64,000 bases of DNA from assembly GCF_035968265.1 (NCBI RefSeq), contig NZ_JAVYIM010000008.1, positions 1 to 64,000 of the forward strand, given 5' to 3'. The position numbers were made by a program, and so were the translations under genes. Shown here piece after piece: positions 51,660-60,898 of the stretch. This DNA is from Nitrosarchaeum sp. Lineage in GTDB: Archaea; Thermoproteota; Nitrososphaeria; Nitrososphaerales; Nitrosopumilaceae. The notes beneath the pieces are model-generated. The model saw only the letters and a program-made list of their open reading frames with translations, did no database searches and was not told the DNA's origin. How positions within the stretch are numbered: the stretch's first letter is position 1; each line of letters starts with the position of its first letter.

Positions 51660-54600
51660 ATGCCCAAAGCGGCGATTCTTTTTTGTGTTCTTCTTGTTTC
51701 AGGAATGTTTGTAAATTCATATGCTTATGTCGGCGGTGATCTACCTCTTGAAAATACAATATCAATAAATAATTCTGAATTATCTGATTCTGATATTGTA
51801 AAAATAGATTCAGATTTTTTTAAACAAAATAATTTTAAAAGATACATTATTTTTGGAACGGACTATGTTGACTCTAATTTTTTAAAAAATAATTCTCTTT
51901 ATGGAGTTGAATCTGGTGGAGGATTTTTTTATGTTGCAGTGATTCCTGAAAATTCAATTTCAAATTTAATTTCTAAAGGATATAATGTAATAGAAGATTT
52001 TAAGATTGACTTTCATTCTAATTTATCTATTCCTGATGCATCAAGAATTGGAGAAATAACTGGATCAACTTTAGCACAATCAAAGTATGATGTTAATGGA
52101 GAAGGAATCACAATTGGAATAGTTGATACTGGTGTTGATTTTTCAAATCTTGATATCCAAAGTTCTTTAGCAAGAGACAAAAACAATCATCCAATCATGC
52201 TTGATGCTGATGGTCAGGGAATAATTCTCACAAATTCTACTTTTATTGCGTTCATTGATAAAGATGGAATCATACGAAACAACACAAAACCAATTCCAGA
52301 AGGAATCACTTCGTCTGTATATCAAACAAGAGATGGTATTTTTTTAAACATATCTCAAAATGGTAAAGGAACAACAATTTCTATTTACAACTCTTTTTTT
52401 CCTCAATCTGGAAATGCTCCTATCTTTGAGGGAATTTTAGATACTGATATGAAAATTGGCAGTGATAACAGAAATTATATCAAATCAAAAAGTGGGATTT
52501 ACCATCTTGGAGTAATGTATCAGGGAGGTTTAGAAGGGCCATTAGCAAGAATACAAGTAGTACCTATACTTGTAGTGGATTCTAACACAGCTGGAGTTTA
52601 CGATACCATAATTCCTGATATGAGTACATCTTGGGAAGATTATACTAGATTTGATTTAAAATCAGGAGAGAGGCCAAAGTATGATTTTGATTTTACTGAT
52701 GAAAAACCTATAGTTTTGGGAAGTGGAAATGAGTTTCTCGTTTATGATTCAAATGGTGATGGCAAAGCAGATTATAGTGCAGGAACAGTTGGCGCTCAAG
52801 TACTAGATGTTTATGGTGTGATTCAAAACAAAACTGCCAATATTGATAAAACACTAAACGCAATTAATGGAACTTTATTGCCTGCTTTTGATTCCAAAGG
52901 AATGTTTTTTGGAGTGATGACTGATTTTGCAGGGCATGGAACATCAAGTGCTTCTTCTATTACATCAAAAGGTAATCAGACCTATGACATTTACAACAAC
53001 ACAAGTAAATTTACTATTACTGGTGTTGCGCCAGGTGCAAAGATTGTACCTGTTAAATCACTGTGGGTAGGTGATACTGTTTATGCATGGTTGTGGTTAT
53101 CTGGCTTTGACAGTAATGATCATAGTTGGAAGTTTACTGGAAAACCAAGAGTAGATATAATTTCAAACAGCTGGGGAATCTCAAACTTTCCATCATTTAA
53201 TTCTGCACCTGGAATGGATATACTATCTGTAATACTTAGCGTACTTGCTACACCTAATTCACTTGATGATAATTATCCAGGAATAACAATTGTATCTAGT
53301 GCAGGAAACTCTGGACATGGTTATGGAACAATTGGAATGCCAAACTCTTCTCCATTTGGAATTACAGTAGGGGCTACTACAAACAACGTCTTTGTTGGAT
53401 ATGGTCCATTTAAGGATCAACCTAGATTTGGAAGTAATACTACTCACTACAATGACGTAGTGGATTTTTCAAGTAGAGGGCCTGGAATTATCGGTGATCC
53501 AAAACCTGACTTGATGAGTATTGGTGCACATGGTTTTACTCCATCTAATGTTATTAAAACAAAAAAAGATTCAAAGGACGAATCTTTTTCATTATTTGGA
53601 GGAACTAGTATGGCAGCGCCTCTGGTTTCTGGAAGTGCAGCACTTCTAATGGAGGGCCTAAACAAACAATCAAAAGAATATGATTCTTTTACCATCAAAA
53701 ATATTCTAATGTCTACTGCTAAAGATCTTAAAAATGATCCGTATACTCAAGGAGCTGGATTAGTGGATGCAAGTGCTGCATTAAGTTTTGTAAACGGTGA
53801 GGATGGAAAATTTATCGTTTACAATGATGCATCATACAATAATATCAAAGAAATTTTAAAACAACCACTTGAAACAATTAATTCTACATCGCTGGGATTT
53901 GAGAAGTTTGAATTTCCAACAAAAACCATGCCTATGACAAGTTGGTTTGCAGGTCAATTACATTCTGGAGAGCACAGTCAAACAACTTTTACAATTGAAA
54001 ATCCAACTGATAAGCCAATTCAAGTATCGATCAAACCAACAACAATATCTTTGATCAAAAACACCCTATATGACGGAACAACTAAAGTACAACAAAAAGA
54101 TTCAATCCTAAACAAATCAGATGTGTTCATTCCAAATTATATCAAGTTGTCAGATATAAAAAATCCAAAAGAATTAGGAGAATTTTTTGATAGTAATCCA
54201 ATTCCACCTGAATCATCGTTAATGATATTGAATCTTAATTTTTCATTTGATAATTTTATGAACAAAACTGATGTTCTTTATGCTAATGACATGAAAATTT
54301 CTTCATTATATCTTTATGATTGGATTGATAAAAACAATGACAACAATATATCGAGCAACGAACTATCGATGGTTAGCAGAGCTGGATCATGGGGAACAGT
54401 TCAAGAACTTAGAATTTCTGAACCAAACGAAAAATTCAAAGGAACTCCACTAGTTGGCGTGTATCCAACTCCAACTAGATACTCTTACTATTTAGGTGAT
54501 ACAAAACAAAATTCCACTTCAATGGAATACACACTATCTGCAAGCTATTATCAAAAAGATAAATGGTCTGTAATATGGCCAGAATTTGAGACAATTACCG

Positions 54601-55487
54601 TTCCTGCTAATGACATTACAAAAATAAATATCTCATTAATTGCACCAAATGATTTTCAAACTGGTAACTATCAGGGATTCATATCATTTGAAGGAAAAAA
54701 CCACATTGTTAATGCACCAGTATCATTTGTTATTAAAGAAGTAGTTAATCAAAAAGATTCACTTGTATTAATTGATGGAACGCAAAGTAATGACATTCTT
54801 TATGGTAATGGTTATGTTAAAGGCGCATTTGATATGACAAATAGATACATGGCAGGTGACTGGAGACAATATTATTTTGATATAGATGATGACTCGATAA
54901 ATTCTGCAGCAATAGAACTATCTTGGAAATCTGATGATACAAACTTGTCTGTATTTGTTGTTGATCCTAAAGGAAGAATAATTCAATCTAATATGCCATC
55001 AGGAGTGTTTGGTCATTTTCTAGGTTGGCCTTCACTTGATTGGTTAGGTAATTCTGTTTTCAGTCAAGGAGGCGGTTTCTATCCAGTAAAAAATAAAGAT
55101 AATAATTCTACTGTACTTTACGTTCCGATTAATCAAACAGGAACATATTCTCTTTTAGCTCATACTACATTGTTTGGTGGAAATGAAACTACAGAGTCAA
55201 TTACACTTGCAGCTAAATTTTCTAATATTTCTTCAAAAATTCAACCAATACAAATTCAATCAAATAATTCGGAAATTATATCAACTTTAGAAAATATAAC
55301 TGACTCTGATTTTTCTGATCAAATAATTAATGATTCTCAAATCGTCACAAATAATTCTCAAATCATAATGAATGATAATGATGATAATTCATCTTTTAAT
55401 GTTGGATTATCTATTGGTATTGGAGTTGGAATTGCGATCGGAATTGTTCTATTTTTGATTCTTAGACAAAAACCAACAAATTATTGA
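51660..55487 (+). CDS. Large surface-anchored subtilisin-like (S8) protease, pyrolysin/TPPII-like
   Basis: About 1275 residues. Signal peptide MPKAAILFCVLLVSGMFVNS. The catalytic triad is Asp156 (ITIGIVDTGVD), His426 (DFAGHGTSS) and Ser650 (FGGTSMAAPLVSG), with the oxyanion Asn in SSAGNSGHG. About 270 residues separate Asp and His, whereas about 35 is usual; long inserts there are typical of pyrolysin and tripeptidyl peptidase II. Long beta-rich domains follow, then a low-complexity Asn/Asp/Ser stretch and a C-terminal membrane helix (VGLSIGIGVGIAIGIVLFLI). The reading frame opens at 51600, but the ATG at 51660 gives the proper signal peptide. It probably works on the S-layer or on proteins outside the cell. 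Confidence 0.9.
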   Translation: MPKAAILFCVLLVSGMFVNSYAYVGGDLPLENTISINNSELSDSDIVKIDSDFFKQNNFKRYIIFGTDYVDSNFLKNNSLYGVESGGGFFYVAVIPENSISNLISKGYNVIEDFKIDFHSNLSIPDASRIGEITGSTLAQSKYDVNGEGITIGIVDTGVDFSNLDIQSSLARDKNNHPIMLDADGQGIILTNSTFIAFIDKDGIIRNNTKPIPEGITSSVYQTRDGIFLNISQNGKGTTISIYNSFFPQSGNAPIFEGILDTDMKIGSDNRNYIKSKSGIYHLGVMYQGGLEGPLARIQVVPILVVDSNTAGVYDTIIPDMSTSWEDYTRFDLKSGERPKYDFDFTDEKPIVLGSGNEFLVYDSNGDGKADYSAGTVGAQVLDVYGVIQNKTANIDKTLNAINGTLLPAFDSKGMFFGVMTDFAGHGTSSASSITSKGNQTYDIYNNTSKFTITGVAPGAKIVPVKSLWVGDTVYAWLWLSGFDSNDHSWKFTGKPRVDIISNSWGISNFPSFNSAPGMDILSVILSVLATPNSLDDNYPGITIVSSAGNSGHGYGTIGMPNSSPFGITVGATTNNVFVGYGPFKDQPRFGSNTTHYNDVVDFSSRGPGIIGDPKPDLMSIGAHGFTPSNVIKTKKDSKDESFSLFGGTSMAAPLVSGSAALLMEGLNKQSKEYDSFTIKNILMSTAKDLKNDPYTQGAGLVDASAALSFVNGEDGKFIVYNDASYNNIKEILKQPLETINSTSLGFEKFEFPTKTMPMTSWFAGQLHSGEHSQTTFTIENPTDKPIQVSIKPTTISLIKNTLYDGTTKVQQKDSILNKSDVFIPNYIKLSDIKNPKELGEFFDSNPIPPESSLMILNLNFSFDNFMNKTDVLYANDMKISSLYLYDWIDKNNDNNISSNELSMVSRAGSWGTVQELRISEPNEKFKGTPLVGVYPTPTRYSYYLGDTKQNSTSMEYTLSASYYQKDKWSVIWPEFETITVPANDITKINISLIAPNDFQTGNYQGFISFEGKNHIVNAPVSFVIKEVVNQKDSLVLIDGTQSNDILYGNGYVKGAFDMTNRYMAGDWRQYYFDIDDDSINSAAIELSWKSDDTNLSVFVVDPKGRIIQSNMPSGVFGHFLGWPSLDWLGNSVFSQGGGFYPVKNKDNNSTVLYVPINQTGTYSLLAHTTLFGGNETTESITLAAKFSNISSKIQPIQIQSNNSEIISTLENITDSDFSDQIINDSQIVTNNSQIIMNDNDDNSSFNVGLSIGIGVGIAIGIVLFLILRQKPTNY

Positions 55488-55493
55488 ATAAGG

Positions 55494-55501
55494 TTTATAA
55501 G
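55494..55501 (+). promoter_or_regulatory. Box A of the Rieske-cytochrome b operon
   Basis: TTTATAAG centred near 55497 is about 30 bases before the ATG at 55527; the predicted start site is three to five bases before the start codon. It lies only seven bases after the protease stop, so the respiratory operon has its own promoter. Confidence 0.6.
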
Positions 55502-55526
55502 CAATTTGGCGAGTACGACAGCTTGA

Positions 55527-56135
55527 ATGTCTGAGCAGGGGACAAAAAAGTCTGGCGGATTATCTAGAAGGGATTTTCTAAAGTTGATGGGGGCTGCAGG
55601 CACTGGATTGGCTTTTGCTCCTTTTGTTCCATTTGGGAATTTTATGCCAAATCCTTCACAGGCAACTCTAGAAAAAGTTAAAGTCATTTTACCTGATGGT
55701 ACCCAAGCAAACGTCAAAACATTTCCACTTAACCATGCTGAAGTAATTACATATCCAAGTACTGGTGATCCTGCACTTGATGCAGAAGCATTTAGAAAAT
55801 GGCAATTCATTAGATTGCCAAAAGAACTTGGAGGAGAACAACAAAATGTTTCAGCTTTTAGGGCATATAGTATGGTGTGTCTTCATCTTTGGTGTTTATG
55901 GAAATACTGGCCTGAAGAAGGACGAAAGAGAGGAGAATGCCCTTGTCATGGAAGTATGTATGATCCTACAACAGGAACCGCATTTGCTGGACCTGCATCT
56001 CTACAAGCTGCACCATCAGATACATTGGCACAATTAAATTTTGAAGCTGATGCAGATGGCTTTTTATGGGTTTTACCACCAACATGGGGTGTGAATGACA
56101 ATGGAGTAATTGGATATGGCCGTTTCGCTTCATAG
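55527..56135 (+). CDS. Rieske iron-sulfur protein of a cytochrome bc-type complex
   Basis: 202 residues. A Tat signal anchor begins SRRDFLKLMGAAGTGLAFAP (residues 13-32). The [2Fe-2S] ligands are in two boxes: Cys118 and His120 in CLHLWC, Cys138 and His141 in CPCHGS, with the disulfide pair Cys123-Cys140. The first box is normally CTHLGC; here Gly is replaced by Trp. The iron-sulfur domain faces outside and passes electrons from quinol to a copper or cytochrome carrier. The gene overlaps the cytochrome b gene by about 20 bases, and a cupredoxin gene follows. A role in ammonia oxidation electron flow is the context inference. Confidence 0.93.
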   Translation: MSEQGTKKSGGLSRRDFLKLMGAAGTGLAFAPFVPFGNFMPNPSQATLEKVKVILPDGTQANVKTFPLNHAEVITYPSTGDPALDAEAFRKWQFIRLPKELGGEQQNVSAFRAYSMVCLHLWCLWKYWPEEGRKRGECPCHGSMYDPTTGTAFAGPASLQAAPSDTLAQLNFEADADGFLWVLPPTWGVNDNGVIGYGRFAS

Positions 56136-57693
56136 ACGTACTGGCGCAGTTGCCTTTTTTTATTGGCTATGGGATGGACTAGACAGAACAATCTTTACTG
56201 CGATTAAATTTTCATTTCCTGCTAGATTTGTAAGTCCATTTGGATTTTTGGGAATGCTTACATTTGTTGTATTTGTAATTCTTGGAATTTCAGGTGCACT
56301 TTTAATGTTTTACTACCAACCAATGTTGGATAGAGCATGGGATAGTGTCAAGTTCATCAATGATGAAGTCCCATTTGGTTTTCACATTAGAAATATTCAC
56401 TATCATGGATCCAACGCCATGGTGCTTTTAGCAATTTTACATATGTATTATCAATACTTTAGTGGAAGATACAAAATTAGAAATGAAATTTTATGGGCAA
56501 CTGGTGTAATACTTGGAACCGTTACAATTCTAGAAGCATTTACTGGTTACGATGTAATATTTAGTGAAAGGGCAGAACTTGCAATTAGCATAGCTGCATC
56601 TCTTACCACGTCAATCCCGATAGCAGGACCGACAATCCGTGATGCGATGTTTGGTAGTGGGTTTTCAGACTTTGTGTTACGATTTTATGCACAACATGTG
56701 TTTCTCTTACCTCTTGTAATGCTTGGATTGATGGCTGTACACTTTCCAAGATTTCTTGTGTTTGATGTACCAATGGTTATGGCAATAGGTGGTGCGATTC
56801 TGATAACTGGGGGTGTATTTCCAATTGATATGGGATTCAAGTTTGAACCGACGGTTCCGCCTGGAATCACTGTACCTGAATGGTATCTTACAGGACTGTA
56901 TGCATTTTTGAGAACTCAGTATGACAAGTTTGTTACAGGTGTATTGTGGCCCGGACTTTTTATTGCATCCTTTTTACTGATTCCTTTTATTGATAGATAT
57001 AAAAAATTCTCTTGGAAAGATCGCCCAATAATCACTGCGTTTGGTATTACTGGAATAGCTCAAATCATGGTTACAACATATTGGGGATTCTATATTCCAT
57101 CTGACACTACCATTCCTCTAGTAGAGCGTTTGGTAATTGATCCAGTGTTTCTATATACAGTAATGATATTGTTAGTTCCGTTAGGATTTGGATTCTCATA
57201 TATGATGATCAAACTTGCAAAAGAATCTGAAAGAAAAGCCAAACTTGCAAAAGACAAGGGTCCAAAGAAAGTGGCAACAATTAATCTCTCACAAAAATGG
57301 ATTAATTGGCTAATTGTTGCGCTGTTGGCATTTCAAGTATTTCTAAACATTGCAGCATATAATGCAGCCTTGACAGGAATGAAAAATATCTCATTATTCT
57401 TCATAGGAATAATCTTGATAGTGTTTGCTGGATTCTTCCATCTTTACAGATATGGATTAAACCAAGCAAAGAACGCACCTCCACCACCACCTATCCATGA
57501 AGAAAAACCAAAGGAACTACCACAATCAATTCCAACTAGTGGAAAACTTCCAGAAGAAAAGTCAGTAGATGAAAGCAAGAAAGAAACAAAAGAAATTGCT
57601 CCACAAATTACACCGCCAAAAGTTCAAGCTGATTTGGGAGTTGGTACTAACACAATTCCAGATTTAGGTTCTTCAGATCTAAAAAAACTCTAG
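56116..57693 (+). CDS. Cytochrome b (b6-like, with fused subunit IV part)
   Basis: About 525 residues with at least nine membrane helices. Heme ligands: His95 and His109 (13 residues apart, NIHYHGSNAMVLLAILH) and His194 and His209 (14 residues apart, QHVFLLPLVMLGLMAVH). The 14-residue spacing in the second pair is the b6-type spacing; mitochondrial-type cytochrome b has 13. The Qo site motif PEWY occurs in TVPEWYLTGLYAFLRT, and the C-terminal half includes helices equal to subunit IV. The last ~80 residues are a Pro/Lys/Glu-rich cytosolic tail. The frame begins at TTG 56110, but the ATG at 56116 is preferred. Confidence 0.92.
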   Translation: MAVSLHRRTGAVAFFYWLWDGLDRTIFTAIKFSFPARFVSPFGFLGMLTFVVFVILGISGALLMFYYQPMLDRAWDSVKFINDEVPFGFHIRNIHYHGSNAMVLLAILHMYYQYFSGRYKIRNEILWATGVILGTVTILEAFTGYDVIFSERAELAISIAASLTTSIPIAGPTIRDAMFGSGFSDFVLRFYAQHVFLLPLVMLGLMAVHFPRFLVFDVPMVMAIGGAILITGGVFPIDMGFKFEPTVPPGITVPEWYLTGLYAFLRTQYDKFVTGVLWPGLFIASFLLIPFIDRYKKFSWKDRPIITAFGITGIAQIMVTTYWGFYIPSDTTIPLVERLVIDPVFLYTVMILLVPLGFGFSYMMIKLAKESERKAKLAKDKGPKKVATINLSQKWINWLIVALLAFQVFLNIAAYNAALTGMKNISLFFIGIILIVFAGFFHLYRYGLNQAKNAPPPPPIHEEKPKELPQSIPTSGKLPEEKSVDESKKETKEIAPQITPPKVQADLGVGTNTIPDLGSSDLKKL

Positions 57694-57716
57694 TCTTTCA
57701 AAATTCTAAAAAAGCT

Positions 57717-57724
57717 TTATAAGA
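57717..57724 (+). promoter_or_regulatory. Box A of the cupredoxin gene
   Basis: TTTATAAG has its centre about 27 bases upstream of the TTG at 57748, so the transcript would be leaderless with a TTG start. This gives the cupredoxin gene its own promoter in addition to possible read-through from cytochrome b. Confidence 0.55.
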
Positions 57725-57747
57725 ACTCTAAAGACCTACAAAAATCG

Positions 57748-58209
57748 TTGAGTGCAACATCAAGTCATGCATATGGTATTGGAGTTATGGCAATAATTAT
57801 TGGCGTATCTGTTGGAGTAGTTTTTTACACATCATTTTATCTTCCAGAATCTTTATTGAAACCATCTGTAGATGAGCATATTTTACATCCAGTTTCTGAA
57901 ACAATCATTGAAATGATTGAAGGCTCTGCTAGCTCTGCTCAACAGGATAATTTTGTACCAAAATTAGTAAACATACAGTTAGGAATCGACAACCAAGTTA
58001 TTTGGAAGAATGTTGATACAACTGCACATACAGTTACACCAGATCATAGAACTGAAGATTCTTACAGTGGTGTCTTTGGCTCACAAGGTGTTATAAAACC
58101 TGGATATGATTATGAGTTTCTTTTCACAGAACCTGCAGTAATAGAATATCATTGTGAACCACATCCATGGATGAAAGGTAAACTGGAAATTACCAAACAA
58201 AGATTCTAG
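57748..58209 (+). CDS. Membrane-anchored cupredoxin (plastocyanin-like)
   Basis: 153 residues. N-terminal membrane helix GVMAIIIGVSVGVVFYTSFY, a polar linker and a cupredoxin domain. Type 1 copper ligands: His94 in TTAHTVTPDH, Cys136, His139 and Met142 in EYHCEPHPWMKGK. The anchored domain lies outside the membrane and would carry one electron between the Rieske/cytochrome b complex and other copper proteins. Nitrosopumilus genomes encode many such proteins in place of c-type cytochromes. TTG start at 57748. Its last four bases overlap the end of the next gene on the other strand. Confidence 0.92.
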   Translation: MSATSSHAYGIGVMAIIIGVSVGVVFYTSFYLPESLLKPSVDEHILHPVSETIIEMIEGSASSAQQDNFVPKLVNIQLGIDNQVIWKNVDTTAHTVTPDHRTEDSYSGVFGSQGVIKPGYDYEFLFTEPAVIEYHCEPHPWMKGKLEITKQRF

Positions 58210-58556
58210 GTAGAATATTTTGCAAATATTATTTTGCTTTCAATTTCTTTATGTTGTTCAATAATTGACACTCTGAATTTTACATCATGTACCTTTTTTG
58301 GTTCAAATTCTATTATTGCTGTAAATTCTGCTTTATTTTCAGGCATGACATCTTTGCTGATAAATAATCTTGCAACATTTTGTGAAATTTTTTTTCCATT
58401 GTATGACTTGTAAATAATATGTTCATTTGAATCTAAAATTTGTGTATTAATTACAACTCCGTCATATCTCCCTGGATATGATACAAAAATCGTCCCCCTA
58501 ATCTCAGATTTTGGATGAATCTCTTTAGGATTCAAGTCAAATTCAATATCTTTCAC
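58206..58556 (-). CDS. Hypothetical beta-sandwich protein, 116 residues
   Basis: No signal peptide. Predicted strands alternate through the whole chain (EIRGTIFVSYPGRYDGVVINTQIL, ARLFISKDVM, AEFTAIIEFEPKK, VKFRVSIIEQ). The arrangement and absence of cysteines recall arrestin-like or immunoglobulin-like domains, but no family is certain. ATG start at 58556. Located between tRNA-Arg and the cupredoxin gene; convergent with the latter by a four-base overlap. Probably a lineage-specific gene. Confidence 0.6.
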   Translation of the reverse strand: MKDIEFDLNPKEIHPKSEIRGTIFVSYPGRYDGVVINTQILDSNEHIIYKSYNGKKISQNVARLFISKDVMPENKAEFTAIIEFEPKKVHDVKFRVSIIEQHKEIESKIIFAKYST

Positions 58557-58598
58557 GTTAACACCGTAATTTAGTCATCATAAATAATTTTGTTAAAA

Positions 58599-58673
58599 CG
58601 GGCCGGAAGGGCTTCGATCCCTTGACCACTGGATTAGAAGTCCAGCACTCTATCCAAGCTGAGCTACCAGCCC
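58599..58673 (-). tRNA. tRNA-Arg (UCU)
   Basis: The minus strand gives an uninterrupted 75-base cloverleaf. Acceptor GGGCUGG pairs with CCGGCCC (one G-U). The D-arm begins AGCUCAGC. The anticodon stem CUGGA/UCCAG has loop CUUCUAA with anticodon UCU. The T-arm is AAGGG-AUCGAAG-CCCUU. The discriminator is G and CCA is not encoded. No intron. Reads AGA/AGG, the common arginine codons in this AT-rich genome. Confidence 0.95.
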
Positions 58674-58694
58674 AAGAATCTAAAAATTAATTGT

Positions 58695-58703
58695 CATTTT
58701 AAG
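58695..58703 (-). promoter_or_regulatory. Box A of tRNA-Arg
   Basis: CCTTAAAAT on the coding strand is centred 26 bases before the tRNA 5' end at 58673. It lies between the tRNA and the ogg stop codon. Confidence 0.5.
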
Positions 58704-58706
58704 GGT

Positions 58707-59549
58707 TTACAACCATTTTTTCTGGTAATTTTCTCTTTCCATTTTAAACAAAAATTGCTGTGCATATCCAGCATATGGTCCAAAATAATTTACAATTTTT
58801 TCATGTAATATGTTATATTGTTTTTCTGTAATTGATTTTGTTTTAATTTCAAATTTTTTTAAATAATATTTTTTTAAAATTCTAATCATCCAAGTGTCTA
58901 ATGGGAATGCTTCTATCTTATCAAGTGAAAATAATAAAATACAATCTGCAACTTTGTTTCCTATTCCCGGTACAGTTAGAATTGTCTCTTTTGCATCATG
59001 ATAATTTGATTTTTTAAGACGCGCAAAATCTATCTTTTTTGATTCTACCATTTTTGCTGCATCAATTATGAATTTTGCTCTATATCCAACACCACAACTT
59101 TGAATTTCTTGAATTGATGCATTTGCTATTTTGTTTGGTTCTGGAAAACTATGAAATTCTTGATTGTCAAATTTAATTTTTGTACCAAATTTTATGGAGA
59201 TTTTTTCTAGACTTGATTTAATTTTCTGAATATTGGAATTTGAAGAAACAATAAACGATATAAAGCACTGAAATGGATCTTGTCTAATCAATCTTAGTCC
59301 GAGATATTTTTTTACAGCGATTTTTGTTGTTTTATCTTTTGAAATTGATTTAATTATTTTTTCAATGTCGTCATTACTTCTAAAAAAATCATATTTTTTA
59401 TTATTATAGGATACAACATCTCCTAAATTATCTATCTTTAAAATATCTTGACCGTTAACACCATACCAAAAATTATCTTGTTTTTTCCAAAGAAAAACTT
59501 GCCCACTATTTATTGTGTTTTCTAAGTTAATTGTCCTGTATTCTATCAT
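58707..59549 (-). CDS. 8-oxoguanine DNA glycosylase, Ogg1 type
   Basis: 280 residues. An N-terminal beta domain (NTINSGQVFLWKKQDNFWYGV) precedes helical domains with LIRQDPFQCFISFIVSSNSN. The helix-hairpin-helix TVPGIGNKVADCILLFSL carries the catalytic Lys in GNKVAD, and the catalytic Asp is in AFPLDTWMIRIL. This order is that of eukaryotic OGG1 (full N-terminal domain), not the shorter archaeal Ogg2/AGOG. It removes 8-oxoG opposite C. ATG start, one base before the beta-CASP gene stop, so they are one transcript. Confidence 0.93.
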   Translation of the reverse strand: MIEYRTINLENTINSGQVFLWKKQDNFWYGVNGQDILKIDNLGDVVSYNNKKYDFFRSNDDIEKIIKSISKDKTTKIAVKKYLGLRLIRQDPFQCFISFIVSSNSNIQKIKSSLEKISIKFGTKIKFDNQEFHSFPEPNKIANASIQEIQSCGVGYRAKFIIDAAKMVESKKIDFARLKKSNYHDAKETILTVPGIGNKVADCILLFSLDKIEAFPLDTWMIRILKKYYLKKFEIKTKSITEKQYNILHEKIVNYFGPYAGYAQQFLFKMERENYQKKWL

Positions 59550-59550
59550 A

Positions 59551-60816
59551 TCAGATAGTTATTATTTCATTCACATCTGGAGCGTGAGTATCAAAACCAA
59601 ATTTTTCATGAATTTCTTGAGCAAATTTTTTACATGATTCAGAGTCTCCGTGAACAGTTAGAACTTTAGGATTGCCTTTGATCTTTTCAATTATTTCAAA
59701 AAGTTCATTTCGATCTGCATGACCTGAAAATTCAAATTGTTTTACCTCTGCAGCGACTCTTAGATCTTTTCCTCTGGTAGATACTTTTCCTGTATCTAGT
59801 AGTTTTTTTCCGGGCGTTCCTTCACCCTGGTATGATACAAGAGCAATTCCGTTGTTGCTGTTAAATGAAAGCTCTTGCAAATAATACGTTGCATTACCTC
59901 CTACTAACATACCTGCAGGTGAAATAACAACACATGGTTCTTCTAATGCATGTTTTCTTTTTTCATGATCTCTTATTGCAACTGATTCATTGATTGCATC
60001 TGCAAACACTTTTGGATCTCTTAGATATTCTGGATGATTAAACATTATTTCATTTACTTTTAGTGCCATACCATCCATTATGATTTTATGCTTAAAGTTT
60101 GAACTTCTTAAAATGCAAGCCATTTCTTGAGAGCGCTCAACTGAAAATGATGGTATGAATAATACTCCTTTTCTATCCATGACCTCATTTGCAAACTCGA
60201 TTAATTCTTTCTCAGATTCTTTTCTTGGTTTTTGTTCTGTTTGAGAATACGTGCTTTCAATGATTAAAAGATCAATGTCTCCTACATCCAAGTCTGCTTC
60301 ACGAAGCATTCTTGAACCATGTGTTTTGATATCACCAGTATAGAAAAGTCGTTTTTTCTGAGATTCTACTAATACAGAACCTCCTCCAATCACATGTCCT
60401 GTCTCTCTTAATTCAAAAGTTGCATTGCCTTTAGTAATTTTCTGTCTGAATCCTATCTCTTTTGCATTTCGCATCATGTTATTTAATTCAGGCTGTCCAA
60501 ATGGCTGAGCATCTTTTGTAATTTTCAACATATCTTCTATGAGTAATCTTGTTAAATCAAAAGTTGGCGGCGTTGCATAAACATCTGTATTGCCACTGAT
60601 AAATAGCGATGGGACATTTCCTGAATGATCAAGGTGGGCATGAGTAATAATAATTGCATCAAGATCTTTTGGTTTTACATGAAGTGGATATTCTGGTGGC
60701 GAACCACGTTTACCAAATAGTACTCCATAATCTAATAACAGATTCGTTCCATTACAATTTACCAAAAAACCTGAACGTCCTACTTCATTGGCTGCCCCTA
60801 AAACTTTAACCTCCAA
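59551..60816 (-). CDS. Beta-CASP metallo-beta-lactamase ribonuclease (aCPSF2-type)
   Basis: 421 residues. Metallo-beta-lactamase motif 2 is THAHLDHSGN; later metal ligands include RETGHVIGGGS and FYTGDIKTHGS. The beta-CASP motifs follow: FIPSFSVERSQE (B region), VVISPAGMLVGG and FSGHADRNEL (C). There is no N-terminal KH domain, which distinguishes aCPSF2 from the transcription-termination factor aCPSF1. Length and motifs match archaeal CPSF2 proteins with endo/exoribonuclease activity. Start is TTG at 60816. Downstream partner is the Ogg1-type glycosylase. Confidence 0.9.
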   Translation of the reverse strand: MEVKVLGAANEVGRSGFLVNCNGTNLLLDYGVLFGKRGSPPEYPLHVKPKDLDAIIITHAHLDHSGNVPSLFISGNTDVYATPPTFDLTRLLIEDMLKITKDAQPFGQPELNNMMRNAKEIGFRQKITKGNATFELRETGHVIGGGSVLVESQKKRLFYTGDIKTHGSRMLREADLDVGDIDLLIIESTYSQTEQKPRKESEKELIEFANEVMDRKGVLFIPSFSVERSQEMACILRSSNFKHKIIMDGMALKVNEIMFNHPEYLRDPKVFADAINESVAIRDHEKRKHALEEPCVVISPAGMLVGGNATYYLQELSFNSNNGIALVSYQGEGTPGKKLLDTGKVSTRGKDLRVAAEVKQFEFSGHADRNELFEIIEKIKGNPKVLTVHGDSESCKKFAQEIHEKFGFDTHAPDVNEIITI

Positions 60817-60898
60817 GAAATAAATTGAATTTTGCTCTACCTTAAAACCTTCTTAGCATAGAATCGATCATTATGCTTATCATAGAATCTACAAAAGC

